From contig CAYUHZ010000030.1 of the NCBI GenBank assembly GCA_964444625.1, positions 1 to 10,708 of the forward strand: a stretch of 10,708 bases of DNA, given 5' to 3'. The translations under genes were made by a program, and so were the position numbers. How positions within the stretch are numbered: position 1 is the first letter of the stretch; each line of letters starts with the position of its first letter. Under the pieces are notes generated by a model, which ran no database searches, was not told the origin of the DNA, and worked only from the letters and a program-made list of their open reading frames with translations. Shown here piece after piece: positions 1-5,678 of the stretch. This stretch comes from CAYUHZ01 sp964444625 (GTDB lineage Bacteria > Patescibacteriota > Patescibacteriia > Patescibacteriales > GWC2-42-12).

Positions 1-679
1 TTTTGTTTTCTGGTTATCCAGTTTTCTGGAATTCAGCTTGTCGCCAAAAGCACTTTTAAACCCAAATATCGCTATTTCAGCCAATAAACAAAGATGATAT
101 CCTGATTACTTTTTCTATTTTTTTCCTAGTTGCATTTCTGATCTTCCTGAGGTTTTTATCACTTGAATAAAGCTCTTTTTTTTAAAAAATGCCGTACTGT
201 ATGATTTTGGCGTTTTTCTGCGGGAGTATGATCATCTTTATGCTTCCTTCTTCCGACAAGCCTCCAAAACTTTTCTTTTGTCATAAACGTCGTCCCTCAA
301 AAACGATTCGATTTCCGCTAATTCTTGTTCCAATAGGCGATCGGCAATGTCATCATCGGCGATATCGTTTCCGGTAAGCTCTGCCACTCTGATCTCGCCG
401 TCCAAATCGACCATCAGATGTGACTTGCACTAAGTGCGGTATTTCGACAAGCCGTGTTTCCCAACTTTCCATTCACCTTCGTCGAACATCTTCAGTCCGC
501 TGGAATCAACAATAGCGGTAATCTTCCCTTTAGCGTTTAAGGGAATCTCTACTGATGCTTTCCCGCTACGTCTGGATAATGTCGAGAAGTCCGGTATGCT
601 GATATTGATGCCCATCAGTTTGAACGGTGATAATAGCAATCCTTCGATTTGGCGTAGCTTTAAGCCAAAAACTTTTCTA
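1..679 (-). pseudogene. IS5-type transposase, broken 3' portion
   Basis: This is the remains of a DDE transposase of the IS5 group, read on the minus strand and running off the left edge. The best-preserved part (about 679-433) has the family signatures GLKLRQIEGLL, PDFSTLSRRSGK, the first catalytic Asp in VDSSGLKMF, and EGEWKVGKHGLSKYRT. A TAG at 430-432 replaces the Trp codon expected next, and homology continues beyond it (CKSHLMVDLDGEIRVAEL, then a DDVYD motif). A frameshift near 236-242 and a stop at 182-184 follow. A further frame change precedes LAEIAIFGFKSAFGDKL (about 85-35), which holds the catalytic Glu codon at 76-78. The N-terminal 70-80 residues are missing: upstream sequence is interrupted by the IS630 element, and I could not find them beyond it. 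Clearly a non-functional relic; family assignment is confident, subgroup is not. Confidence 0.85.
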
Positions 680-704
680 CTGACTTTCACTAATTAGGTT
701 GAAT
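680..704 (+). repeat. Left terminal inverted repeat of IS630 element
   Basis: The 25-bp sequence begins CTGACTTTCACTAATTAGG and matches the reverse complement of 1767-1791 at 23 of 25 positions. TA at 678-679 immediately outside is the target duplication. It lies at the transposase 3' side. Confidence 0.85.
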
Positions 705-710
705 GTTTAA

Positions 711-1736
711 TCAATTCCGATGTTTTGATAAAACCTTTAAGCAATTGGCGGTCGCTCTTGATCCGGCGGCAACTTCTGCGGATTGCTTTCTTCCGCCCGC
801 ACGCCCTTCCGGAGCCAGATTGCACAAGTCCTTATTTTTGAAAGACGACCAGCAGTGTTCCGGTGGATTAAACTCGGGGCGTAAGCGGGCAGGTGTTCAA
901 CTCTAAGCCACGAGATTTGCGATTTCAGATATTCTTTCACCGGTTTTGATCTGTGAGCAAGCAACCCATCCTAGAATAACAGCAGTTTTCTTTTGCCAAT
1001 GTGTTTTTTTAGCTCTTTCAAATAATCAATAATGTCAAGCGATTTTACGTTGCTGGGCATGCTCTTCAAAAGCAGCTCCGGTCGGTTTCCCGAGGGTAAG
1101 CAGAGTATAGCGGCCATGAGGCTGTAATTTTTCCATTAACCCGTAGACTGGATAATCGACGTTTGGCCTTTTTTTGCCCAGGCGCGCCTGACCGTCGGTT
1201 TTTCGGAAATATCCGATTCATCGAAGAAACCGAGCCAATACCGATGTTTATGCGCCCATTTTTTTTAAACGGGAGAAAGTGTTTAACCTCCACTCGCGAA
1301 TAGCCGCTTCGTTTCTTTCCTTCGATCTTCTCTCCGGTTTTTGGCAGGTAAACCCGAGGCTAACCATGATTTTCCAGGCATGACCAGGATGATAGTCGAC
1401 ACGGTTGATCTTTTTGATCAATGCCTGCAAACGTTCAAGCGTCCAGAGATCGGTCGGATAACCTATAGCTTTAGGGCCTTTAAGAATCGCTTTCTTGAGT
1501 TTTTTCTGCTTTTCCGGATCGAGTTTTGATTTCGGTCCCGGTTGCCCTTTGCTTTTTAGACTGCCAAACCCTTTTTTTTCGTAGGCTTCCACCCACTTGC
1601 TTACAGCCTCGAAACTGACGCCGAATTTTTTGGCGATTTTATACTGGCTCAAGCCTTTTTGGTAGAGCTTGATAGCCATTAAACGTCTTTTTTCCTTATC
1701 CTTGCGGGATAGTGAAAATACATGTGGATTTTTCAT
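711..1736 (-). pseudogene. IS630-family transposase, frameshifted and interrupted
   Basis: The full-length frame would be about 341 residues, normal for the family. From ATG 1736 the N-terminal part is open to the TAA just after 1250. It carries a helix-turn-helix region (GLSQYKIAKKFGVSFEAVSK) and a basic linker (GQPGPKSK). An A8 run (plus-strand T8, 1259-1266) has one base too many; in the shifted frame the protein continues WAHKHRYWLGFFDES (first catalytic Asp) and PTVRRAWAKKGQT. Then come a TAA at 1136-1138, a TAG at 971-973 in place of Trp just before the second Asp (DGLLAHRSK), and a missing base near 874-879. After that, EFNPPEHCW supplies the catalytic Glu. The end is the TGA at 711-713. 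With four lesions it is a pseudogene, but all DDE residues can still be read. Confidence 0.87.
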
Positions 1737-1744
1737 ATATCTTC

Positions 1745-1772
1745 ATTATACCATAAATGACATTTTATTCAA
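1745..1772 (-). promoter_or_regulatory. Promoter of the IS630 transposase, -35 inside the inverted repeat
   Basis: Read on minus, TTGAAT (1772-1767) is followed after 16 bases by TATAAT (1750-1745). The -10 is preceded by TGG, giving an extended -10 (TGGTATAAT). The -35 lies within the terminal inverted repeat. The ATG at 1736 is only 8 bases beyond the -10, so a start 6-8 bases downstream would give a leaderless or nearly leaderless mRNA. Motif match is strong; activity is inferred. Confidence 0.65.
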
Positions 1773-1791
1773 CCTAATTAGCGAAAGTTAG
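1767..1791 (-). repeat. Right terminal inverted repeat of IS630 element
   Basis: This is the reverse-complement partner of 680-704, with two mismatches. TA at 1792-1793 outside it is the second copy of the target duplication. The inner end carries the -35 box of the transposase promoter. Confidence 0.85.
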
Positions 1792-1849
1792 TAGATTTAC
1801 GGTTAATTGTAAATTATGACGATATTTTACCTAAGGTATAAATAAAAAT

Positions 1850-2566
1850 CAACTTTTAGCACCTAAACTTCCCCTTAAATCTGATAGTATGTTTTTATTA
1901 TCACCTATTTTTGTAAAACTTTTCACAATTTTTTCCTTAATAAACACCGAACTTTTCTTTTTAAAAAGATCTCCCAATAGATATCTGCTTCTTCTTTCCG
2001 CACGAGTGATGATGCCCGTATTTTTTTTCACCGCCAACAATAGTATCACTTCCCAATCTCCAATTCTTGATTTTTCTTCCACCACATCTAGACGTGTTTC
2101 AATTTGTTTTATTTTAGCTTCTTCATGAGCCTTTTCACGTTCCTTGGCTCCATGTCGTCTGCGATGCTTGCCTTTTTTCTGGCGCAGATATTTTTTCCAT
2201 TCAACCTTTTCCTCGTAAATGAACTGGTAAATGGTTTCGTGGCAAATAATTACACCCCAATCATATCGGAGTCTGCCGGCAATTTGTTCGGGCGATTAAT
2301 GCAACGCCAATCTTTCTTCTGTGTATTTGAAAACAAATTCGTCATGTAATAACTTTTTTGATTTATTCTTGCCACGCCTTCTTCTTTGGTTGTCTTTGGC
2401 GTGAGCCTTTCGGGCATCGTATTTGGCGCCTCCGTTTCTGGAAAGTTCCCGGTTGATTGTTGTTGGACCCACTCCGATATGGTTGGCAATGTCTTTTTGG
2501 CCAATTTATTTCCAGAAGAGATTCTATTCGAAATCTCTGTTTTAGGGCAAGCTGATAGCAAGACAT
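1850..2566 (-). pseudogene. IS30-family transposase, truncated and frameshifted
   Basis: The start is ATG 2566 (SCYQLALKQRFRIESLLE, the usual IS30 N-terminus). A frameshift near 2500-2508 leads into KDIANHIGVGPTTINREL (helix-turn-helix), then NGGAKYDARKAH. A TAA at 2296-2298 interrupts just before SPEQIAGRL, the family's signature stretch. Homology goes on through ICHETIYQFIY, a Lys/Arg-rich linker (KKGKHRRRHG) and RIGDWE. Here one base is missing (about 2049-2051) and one is added in the A8 run (2021-2028). Between them the expected GDTIVGGEKNTG, with the first catalytic Asp, is readable only in another frame; ERRSRYLLGDL then returns in frame. The reading frame ends near ILSD, where the second catalytic Asp motif (DNG) should begin, and the last roughly 100 residues are absent. 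It cannot be functional. Confidence 0.85.
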
Positions 2567-2666
2567 TTTGTTAGGGTTAATAATTAGTTGGTTAGGTCTA
2601 ACTATTTTAACCCATTAGCAAGATGTTTTTTGTTTAAAAGGAAATTGCGCTTCAGGTTAGAATTTA

Positions 2667-2701
2667 GGGGCACACAGGGGCGCAGGCACGGGGACGCAGG
2701 G
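2667..2701 (+). repeat. G-rich tract with four G-runs
   Basis: Runs GGGG (2667-2670), GGGG (2677-2680), GGGG (2690-2693) and GGG (2699-2701) are separated by 6, 9 and 5 bases, with recurring CACAGGG/CGCAGG words. This is sharply different from the surrounding AT-rich DNA. The arrangement could form a G-quadruplex on the plus strand, although the 9-base loop is longer than the usual limit. It could equally be a degenerate tandem or dispersed repeat. Confidence 0.5.
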
Positions 2702-2733
2702 CCTATAGACAAATACTATATTATATTATATTA

Positions 2734-2784
2734 TACGATAATGACAAAAAATATGGTTATGATCTTTTAAAAATTATTATCGTA
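2734..2784 (+). promoter_or_regulatory. Leader hairpin abutting the Shine-Dalgarno of the 2798 gene
   Basis: TACGATAAT (2734-2742) is perfectly complementary to ATTATCGTA (2776-2784), giving a 9-bp stem with a 33-base loop. The 3' arm ends at the first base of AAAGGAGG (2784-2791), which is 6 bases before ATG 2798. The stem could influence ribosome access. Pairing is seen in the sequence; regulation is inferred, and the low GC of the stem makes it only moderately stable. Confidence 0.4.
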
Positions 2785-2797
2785 AAGGAGGTTTAAA

Positions 2798-3010
2798 ATG
2801 ATTGCGGGATTTATTATTTTTGGCATTACCATCATTTCTATCGGATGTACTGCTGGCATGTTAATTAGCATGTATTTCCACAAACCTTTGAGCGGCGGAT
2901 TTTGGGAATTAACATTATGGATCAGTTTTAGTTTTACCGTTATCGTGGCTGGTGTTATTCTCGCCTTGTTTAAAACGGGGCATTTAAAAATTATCAAGGA
3001 GGTAAAATGA
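2798..3010 (+). CDS. Small two-helix membrane protein, unknown function
   Basis: A 70-residue protein that I do not recognise. Two hydrophobic stretches, about residues 3-26 and 37-58, look like transmembrane helices joined by a short loop (FHKPLSGGFWE). The C-terminus is basic (KTGHLKIIKEVK) and probably cytoplasmic, which would place both ends inside. The ATG is well supported by AAAGGAGG at 2784-2791 with 6-base spacing. The stop (TGA 3008-3010) overlaps the start of the next gene in an ATGA, and a second SD (AAGGAGG, 2996-3002) lies inside this gene, so the two are almost certainly co-translated. Residues SIGC (14-17) resemble a lipobox, but there is no basic n-region. Possible roles include a small membrane complex or a holin-like or toxin-like pair; the sequence does not decide. 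Confidence 0.7.
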   Translation: MIAGFIIFGITIISIGCTAGMLISMYFHKPLSGGFWELTLWISFSFTVIVAGVILALFKTGHLKIIKEVK

Positions 3011-3231
3011 AGAGCGATAATTCCGGTGGAACGGGTTTTGTTATGGCAATTGTTTTTATATTAGTATTTTTCTGCTGGATAAGCGACTATGCCAGCAAGG
3101 TTGATAAACTAGCTGGGATAGGAGAGCCGAGTTTTTTCTCAATACTAATTTTTGCCATGATAATTACAGGTCTTGTTGTTTTCATTGTGGTCGGGTTATT
3201 CGGCCACAAACTGAAACGTTTCTTTCGCTAA
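3007..3231 (+). CDS. Small two-helix membrane protein, partner of the upstream gene
   Basis: A 74-residue protein that I do not recognise. A short polar, Gly/Ser-rich N-terminus (KSDNSGGTG) is followed by a helix at about 10-28, a polar loop with several charges (SDYASKVDKLAGIGEPS), a helix at about 42-65 and a strongly basic end (GHKLKRFFR). By the positive-inside rule the C-terminus is cytoplasmic. It starts in a 4-base ATGA overlap with the preceding gene and has its own SD (AAGGAGG at 2996-3002). Similar size and topology suggest that the two products work together, perhaps as a hetero-oligomer; this is inference. The transcript probably ends at the terminator at 3313-3348. Confidence 0.7.
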   Translation: MKSDNSGGTGFVMAIVFILVFFCWISDYASKVDKLAGIGEPSFFSILIFAMIITGLVVFIVVGLFGHKLKRFFR

Positions 3232-3312
3232 AGAAAGGAAGAGTAATGGACATGACTGATTGTAAAAAAATAAAGGGGTAAGGGAATCAAATGTTACCTC
3301 TAACTAAAATCA

Positions 3313-3348
3313 AGAGCTGGCGCTTATACTGGCCGGCTCTTTTTTTTT
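3313..3348 (+). terminator. Rho-independent terminator of the small membrane operon
   Basis: AGAGCTGGC (3313-3321) pairs with GCCGGCTCT (3332-3340) over 9 bp, with one U-G pair, around a 10-base loop. An uninterrupted T-run to 3348 follows. It separates the membrane-protein pair from lgt. Confidence 0.85.
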
Positions 3349-3353
3349 AAAAT

Positions 3354-3382
3354 TTGACTATTTTAATAATTCAAGACAAAAT
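3354..3382 (+). promoter_or_regulatory. Possible lgt promoter giving a leaderless mRNA
   Basis: TTGACT (3354-3359) and CAAAAT (3377-3382) are separated by 17 bases. Transcription starting 7-8 bases after the -10 would begin at or next to ATG 3390, the start favoured by family alignment. That would explain the missing SD. The -35 is strong (5 of 6) and the -10 weak (4 of 6). The TTG at 3354 could formally be a start codon, but the -35 reading explains it better. Confidence 0.45.
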
Positions 3383-3389
3383 GTTTTAT

Positions 3390-4232
3390 ATGATTATAAA
3401 TTTTCTTCATACTTTCAATCCTGAATCGGCGCTGGTTTCTTTCGGTCCGATAACTATCTATTGGTATGGATTTTTTATAGTTTGTGCCGTATTAATCGCT
3501 TTAGCTCTAACCGTCAGATTATCAAAAAAATTGGGGCTTAACCAAGAAATGATTATCAATCTAAGTTTCTGGCTGATTATCGGCGCGGTACTTGGCGCGA
3601 GGATATATCATGTCTTGGTTCAATTGCCTTTTTACCTAGCTAATCCGAAAGAGATTATGCTGATCTGGCATGGCGGATTGGCGATACACGGCGCGGTGCT
3701 GGCTGGTGTTTTTATAGTTTTTTACTTTGCTCGTTTGCGTCAATTAAATTTTTGGAAATTGGGTATGGCTATCGTCCCCGGCCTAGCCCTTGGTCAAGCT
3801 ATCGGACGATGGGGAAACTACTTTAATCAAGAGCTGTTCGGCCTACCTACTAGCTTGCCTTGGGGAATTCCAATTGACTTGGCTTACCGACCGGCAGAGC
3901 ATCTTAACCAACCTTATTTCCATCCGGTTTTTTTGTATGAATCGCTGGGAAATTTACTGATCTTTATAATTCTTTTTTTGTTTTGCCTATACATCACCAA
4001 GAAAATTAAGGTCGAATCTTTCAAAACGATATACTGCTCCTTAGGAGTTATTGGTTACGCAATGATGTATTCCTTGCTCCGTTTTAACCTGGAATTCATC
4101 AGACTTGACCCAACGCCGAAAATTTTTGGACTTCGTTTCCCTCAATGGGTAAGCCTGATTATCTTTATCGTTGGTTTAGTCTGGCTCTTGCTTAATTTTA
4201 AAAAAAGTGATAAAAATAAGGTAGTTCTCTAA
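3390..4232 (+). CDS. lgt: Prolipoprotein diacylglyceryl transferase
   Basis: Lgt is an inner-membrane enzyme that moves the diacylglyceryl group of phosphatidylglycerol onto the lipobox cysteine of prolipoproteins, the first step of lipoprotein maturation. Counted from ATG 3390 (280 residues, normal length), conserved blocks are SFGPITIYWYG near the N-terminus, HGGLAIHG (94-101), the Lgt signature GQAIGRWGNYFNQE (135-148, with the conserved Arg, Asn and Glu), HPVFLYE (178-184) and RFNLEFIR (231-238, with the essential C-terminal Arg region). About seven hydrophobic segments are visible. In-frame alternatives are ATG 3381 and TTG 3354. I chose 3390 because MIINFLHTFNPE matches where the family begins and because a promoter fits just upstream. 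No SD is present. It follows a terminator, so it is transcribed independently of the genes to its left. Confidence 0.93.
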   Translation: MIINFLHTFNPESALVSFGPITIYWYGFFIVCAVLIALALTVRLSKKLGLNQEMIINLSFWLIIGAVLGARIYHVLVQLPFYLANPKEIMLIWHGGLAIHGAVLAGVFIVFYFARLRQLNFWKLGMAIVPGLALGQAIGRWGNYFNQELFGLPTSLPWGIPIDLAYRPAEHLNQPYFHPVFLYESLGNLLIFIILFLFCLYITKKIKVESFKTIYCSLGVIGYAMMYSLLRFNLEFIRLDPTPKIFGLRFPQWVSLIIFIVGLVWLLLNFKKSDKNKVVL

Positions 4233-4326
4233 TAAATTAATATAGCGGATATTTCTAAATAGATTTGCACTAGTTAGAAAAAATCTTGGAATGAATTAAA
4301 AACATAAAATAATAACCAAACAGAGT
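4233..4326 (+). other. lgt-rpsT intergenic spacer
   Basis: This is 94 bases of AT-rich spacer. I see no clear terminator for lgt and no convincing promoter for rpsT: TTGCAC at about 4264 and TTGGAA at about 4287 are weak -35 candidates without a good -10 at the right distance. Read-through from lgt into rpsT is therefore possible. Confidence 0.4.
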
Positions 4327-4590
4327 ATGCCAAATATTAAATCGGCTAAAAAAGAACTGCGCAAAAGCATCAAAAGACAGCTCCGCAATAAAAACGTAAA
4401 AAACAGCCTCTCTGGCTTAATTAAAAAGGGGCGCAAGGCGATTGACGCCAAAGAGGCTAAAGCGGCTGAATTGGTCAATGAAACAATCAAGGCTTTAGAT
4501 AAAGCCGCTCAAAAAGGTATCATCAAAAAAAATACCGCCAGCCGTAAAAAATCAAGACTGCAATTGAGATTGAATAAATCGACCAAATAA
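4327..4590 (+). CDS. rpsT: 30S ribosomal protein S20
   Basis: S20 is a primary-binding small-subunit protein that contacts 16S rRNA (5' domain and helix 44) and helps early 30S assembly. The 87-residue protein has the family's usual length and opening (MPNIKSAKKELRKS, then RNKNVKN). Its Ala/Lys-rich helical body and the C-terminal signature (KALDKAAQKGIIKKNTASRK, then KSRLQLRL) are also typical. It is extremely basic, with Lys and Arg throughout. The upstream AGAG is at best a weak SD. It is the last plus-strand gene before a shared terminator and converges with holA. Confidence 0.96.
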   Translation: MPNIKSAKKELRKSIKRQLRNKNVKNSLSGLIKKGRKAIDAKEAKAAELVNETIKALDKAAQKGIIKKNTASRKKSRLQLRLNKSTK

Positions 4591-4598
4591 TTTTCTTT

Positions 4599-4635
4599 AT
4601 AAAAACATTCCTCCCTAACAGCGGAATGTTTTTAT
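4599..4635. terminator. Bidirectional terminator between rpsT and holA
   Basis: ATAAAAACATTCC (4599-4611) pairs perfectly with GGAATGTTTTTAT (4623-4635), a 13-bp stem with an 11-base loop. It is T-rich on the 3' side in either direction, so it can end both converging transcripts. Confidence 0.85.
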
Positions 4636-4643
4636 TTAAAAAT

Positions 4644-5675
4644 TTATAGCTTGGCTAAAAACAAACTTAATTGGGTAGATGCGTCAGCTTGGCCTGATTT
4701 AACCAGGTAGTCTATCTCAGTTAATCGAGCGACTAGTTTTTTTATGGCTAGCAGAGTAAAGGCCCTAGCTTGGCTCATTCCTTTTTGCGCTACATAGGGG
4801 TTCAATTTCAGAAATACTGGTAATTGTCTTTGGCTCAAACCGCTTTCCAGCCCTGACTTAATTTGCAATAAAATGCGAAACTGCCTGGAAACCATGGAAA
4901 TAAGATAAATTTCATTGGTCCCTGATTCCAGTTGTTCAGCAAGCAAAGACAAGGCTCGAGCTTTATCCCTGTTAGCGATAGCATCGGTCAGCGCAAAAAT
5001 ATTATCGTCAAAATTTCCTCTTACTAGCAGTTCAACCGCTTCCATGCTTATTTCGTTTTGCTTTTCATTCTGGCGGCAATAGGCTAGCAATTTTTCATTT
5101 TCTTGGCTTAACTGCCATAAATCGTTGCCGACCAAACCTACTAGCGCTTGCGCAACGGCAACTGATATTTTACCGCCTTTTTTTTCGATTTCACGTTTTA
5201 GCCAATTAATCGTTTCGGCATTGCCTAAAAGAGGAAATTCCTGAATAAATTTTTGCTTAGCTAAAAATTTATAAAGCGCTTGCTGGTCTTTGGTCAGAGT
5301 TTTTTCCTGGCCAGATAAATCTATTAACACTGCTTCTTTTTGCTTCTTTTTAATTTTTAACTTCAACTGGCTGTCCCAAAAAATTATTATATTGTCCGAT
5401 CCGCCTTTTTCCCGTTCAGCCAAATAGTCTACTAGCTGAGGGTAAATAGCTTTGGTCTTATTTTTGAAAATATTTACTATCACAATCAGCCTTTTCTTGG
5501 CTAAGAGAGACCCGGAACCAATTGCTTTATTTATTTCTTCCAAGGAAATGGTTTCTCCGTCCAATAAAATCAAGCTACTGGAGCCGGGGTCAATCTCCTT
5601 AATGAATTTTTCCCTCAACTCATTTAATTTTTGGCGGCTGCGATAAGTGTCTTCACCGTAAAGAAATATTATCAT
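4644..5675 (-). CDS. holA: DNA polymerase III subunit delta
   Basis: Delta is the clamp-loader subunit that opens the sliding beta clamp during replication. The 343-residue length is typical. The N-terminal AAA-like domain opens with MIIFLYGEDTYRSRQKLNEL, which has the family's degenerate non-ATP-binding P-loop region, and continues with GSGSLLAKKRLIVI (clamp-contact region) and a WDSQLKLK stretch. The middle has INWLKREIEKKGGKIS and LVGNDLWQLSQENEKLLAY, the family's most recognisable motif. The C-terminal collar domain has DDNIFALTDAI, SRQFRILLQIKSG and NPYVAQKGMSQAR. The gene stands alone on minus, converging with rpsT and diverging from the zinc-ribbon gene. ATG 5675 fits the family start and has no SD. 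Sequence divergence is high, as is usual for delta, but the motif order leaves little doubt. Confidence 0.92.
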   Translation of the reverse strand: MIIFLYGEDTYRSRQKLNELREKFIKEIDPGSSSLILLDGETISLEEINKAIGSGSLLAKKRLIVIVNIFKNKTKAIYPQLVDYLAEREKGGSDNIIIFWDSQLKLKIKKKQKEAVLIDLSGQEKTLTKDQQALYKFLAKQKFIQEFPLLGNAETINWLKREIEKKGGKISVAVAQALVGLVGNDLWQLSQENEKLLAYCRQNEKQNEISMEAVELLVRGNFDDNIFALTDAIANRDKARALSLLAEQLESGTNEIYLISMVSRQFRILLQIKSGLESGLSQRQLPVFLKLNPYVAQKGMSQARAFTLLAIKKLVARLTEIDYLVKSGQADASTQLSLFLAKL

Positions 5676-5678
5676 AAA

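Larger units (their letters stand above)
680..1791 (-). mobile_element. IS630-family insertion sequence, complete ends, dead transposase
   Basis: This is an approximately 1.11-kb element bounded by 25-bp terminal inverted repeats (680-704 and 1767-1791) that differ at only two positions. It is flanked by TA on both sides (678-679 and 1792-1793), the TA target duplication expected of IS630/Tc1-mariner-type transposition. Length, the single transposase gene on minus and the terminal repeats all fit the family. It sits within or at the edge of an older IS5-type relic, since IS5-like coding sequence resumes directly at the left TA. The transposase carries two nonsense codons and two frameshifts, so the copy cannot move itself, although nearly perfect ends could still be recognised by an active relative elsewhere in the genome. 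Confidence 0.85.
2567..2797. other. Gene-free interval between IS30 relic and small membrane genes
   Basis: I see no gene here. It contains an imperfect inverted repeat (GGGTTAA at 2574-2580 with TTAACCC at 2607-2613) next to the IS30 start, possibly a remnant of that element's terminus. A G-rich tract lies at 2667-2701, and a run of three ATATT-like units at 2716-2733 is very AT-rich and could include a -10. A 9-bp hairpin arm pair ends directly at the SD of the next gene. Confidence 0.6.

Noticed and set aside
737..964. Open minus-strand frame as a separate small gene
   Set aside because: Its start (LLAHRSKPVKEYLKSQISWLR) is simply the C-terminal part of the IS630 transposase after the TAG, and its end is out of frame after a base loss.
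1066..1293. Open minus-strand frame inside the IS630 relic
   Set aside because: It is the wrong frame of the DDE region. The family-like sequence (FFDES, PTVRRAWAKKG) is in a different minus-strand frame.
2250..2561. Open minus-strand frame in the IS30 relic as its own protein
   Set aside because: The IS30 signature is in another frame (KDIANHIGVGPTTINREL); this one is a shadow.
1..2566. Stop-codon recoding as explanation of the broken transposases
   Set aside because: The in-frame stops are TAG and TAA and are accompanied by indels, while all housekeeping genes are open without them, so decay is the simpler reading.
2701..2740. Promoter from the TATAT-repeat upstream of the small membrane genes
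   Set aside because: Several overlapping -10-like hexamers exist but no -35 at proper spacing, so no specific promoter can be supported.
2811..2848. Lipobox-like SIGC in the 70-residue membrane protein near lgt
   Set aside because: There is no basic n-region, Ser is at the -3 position, and the Cys lies in the middle of a helix that looks like a plain membrane segment.
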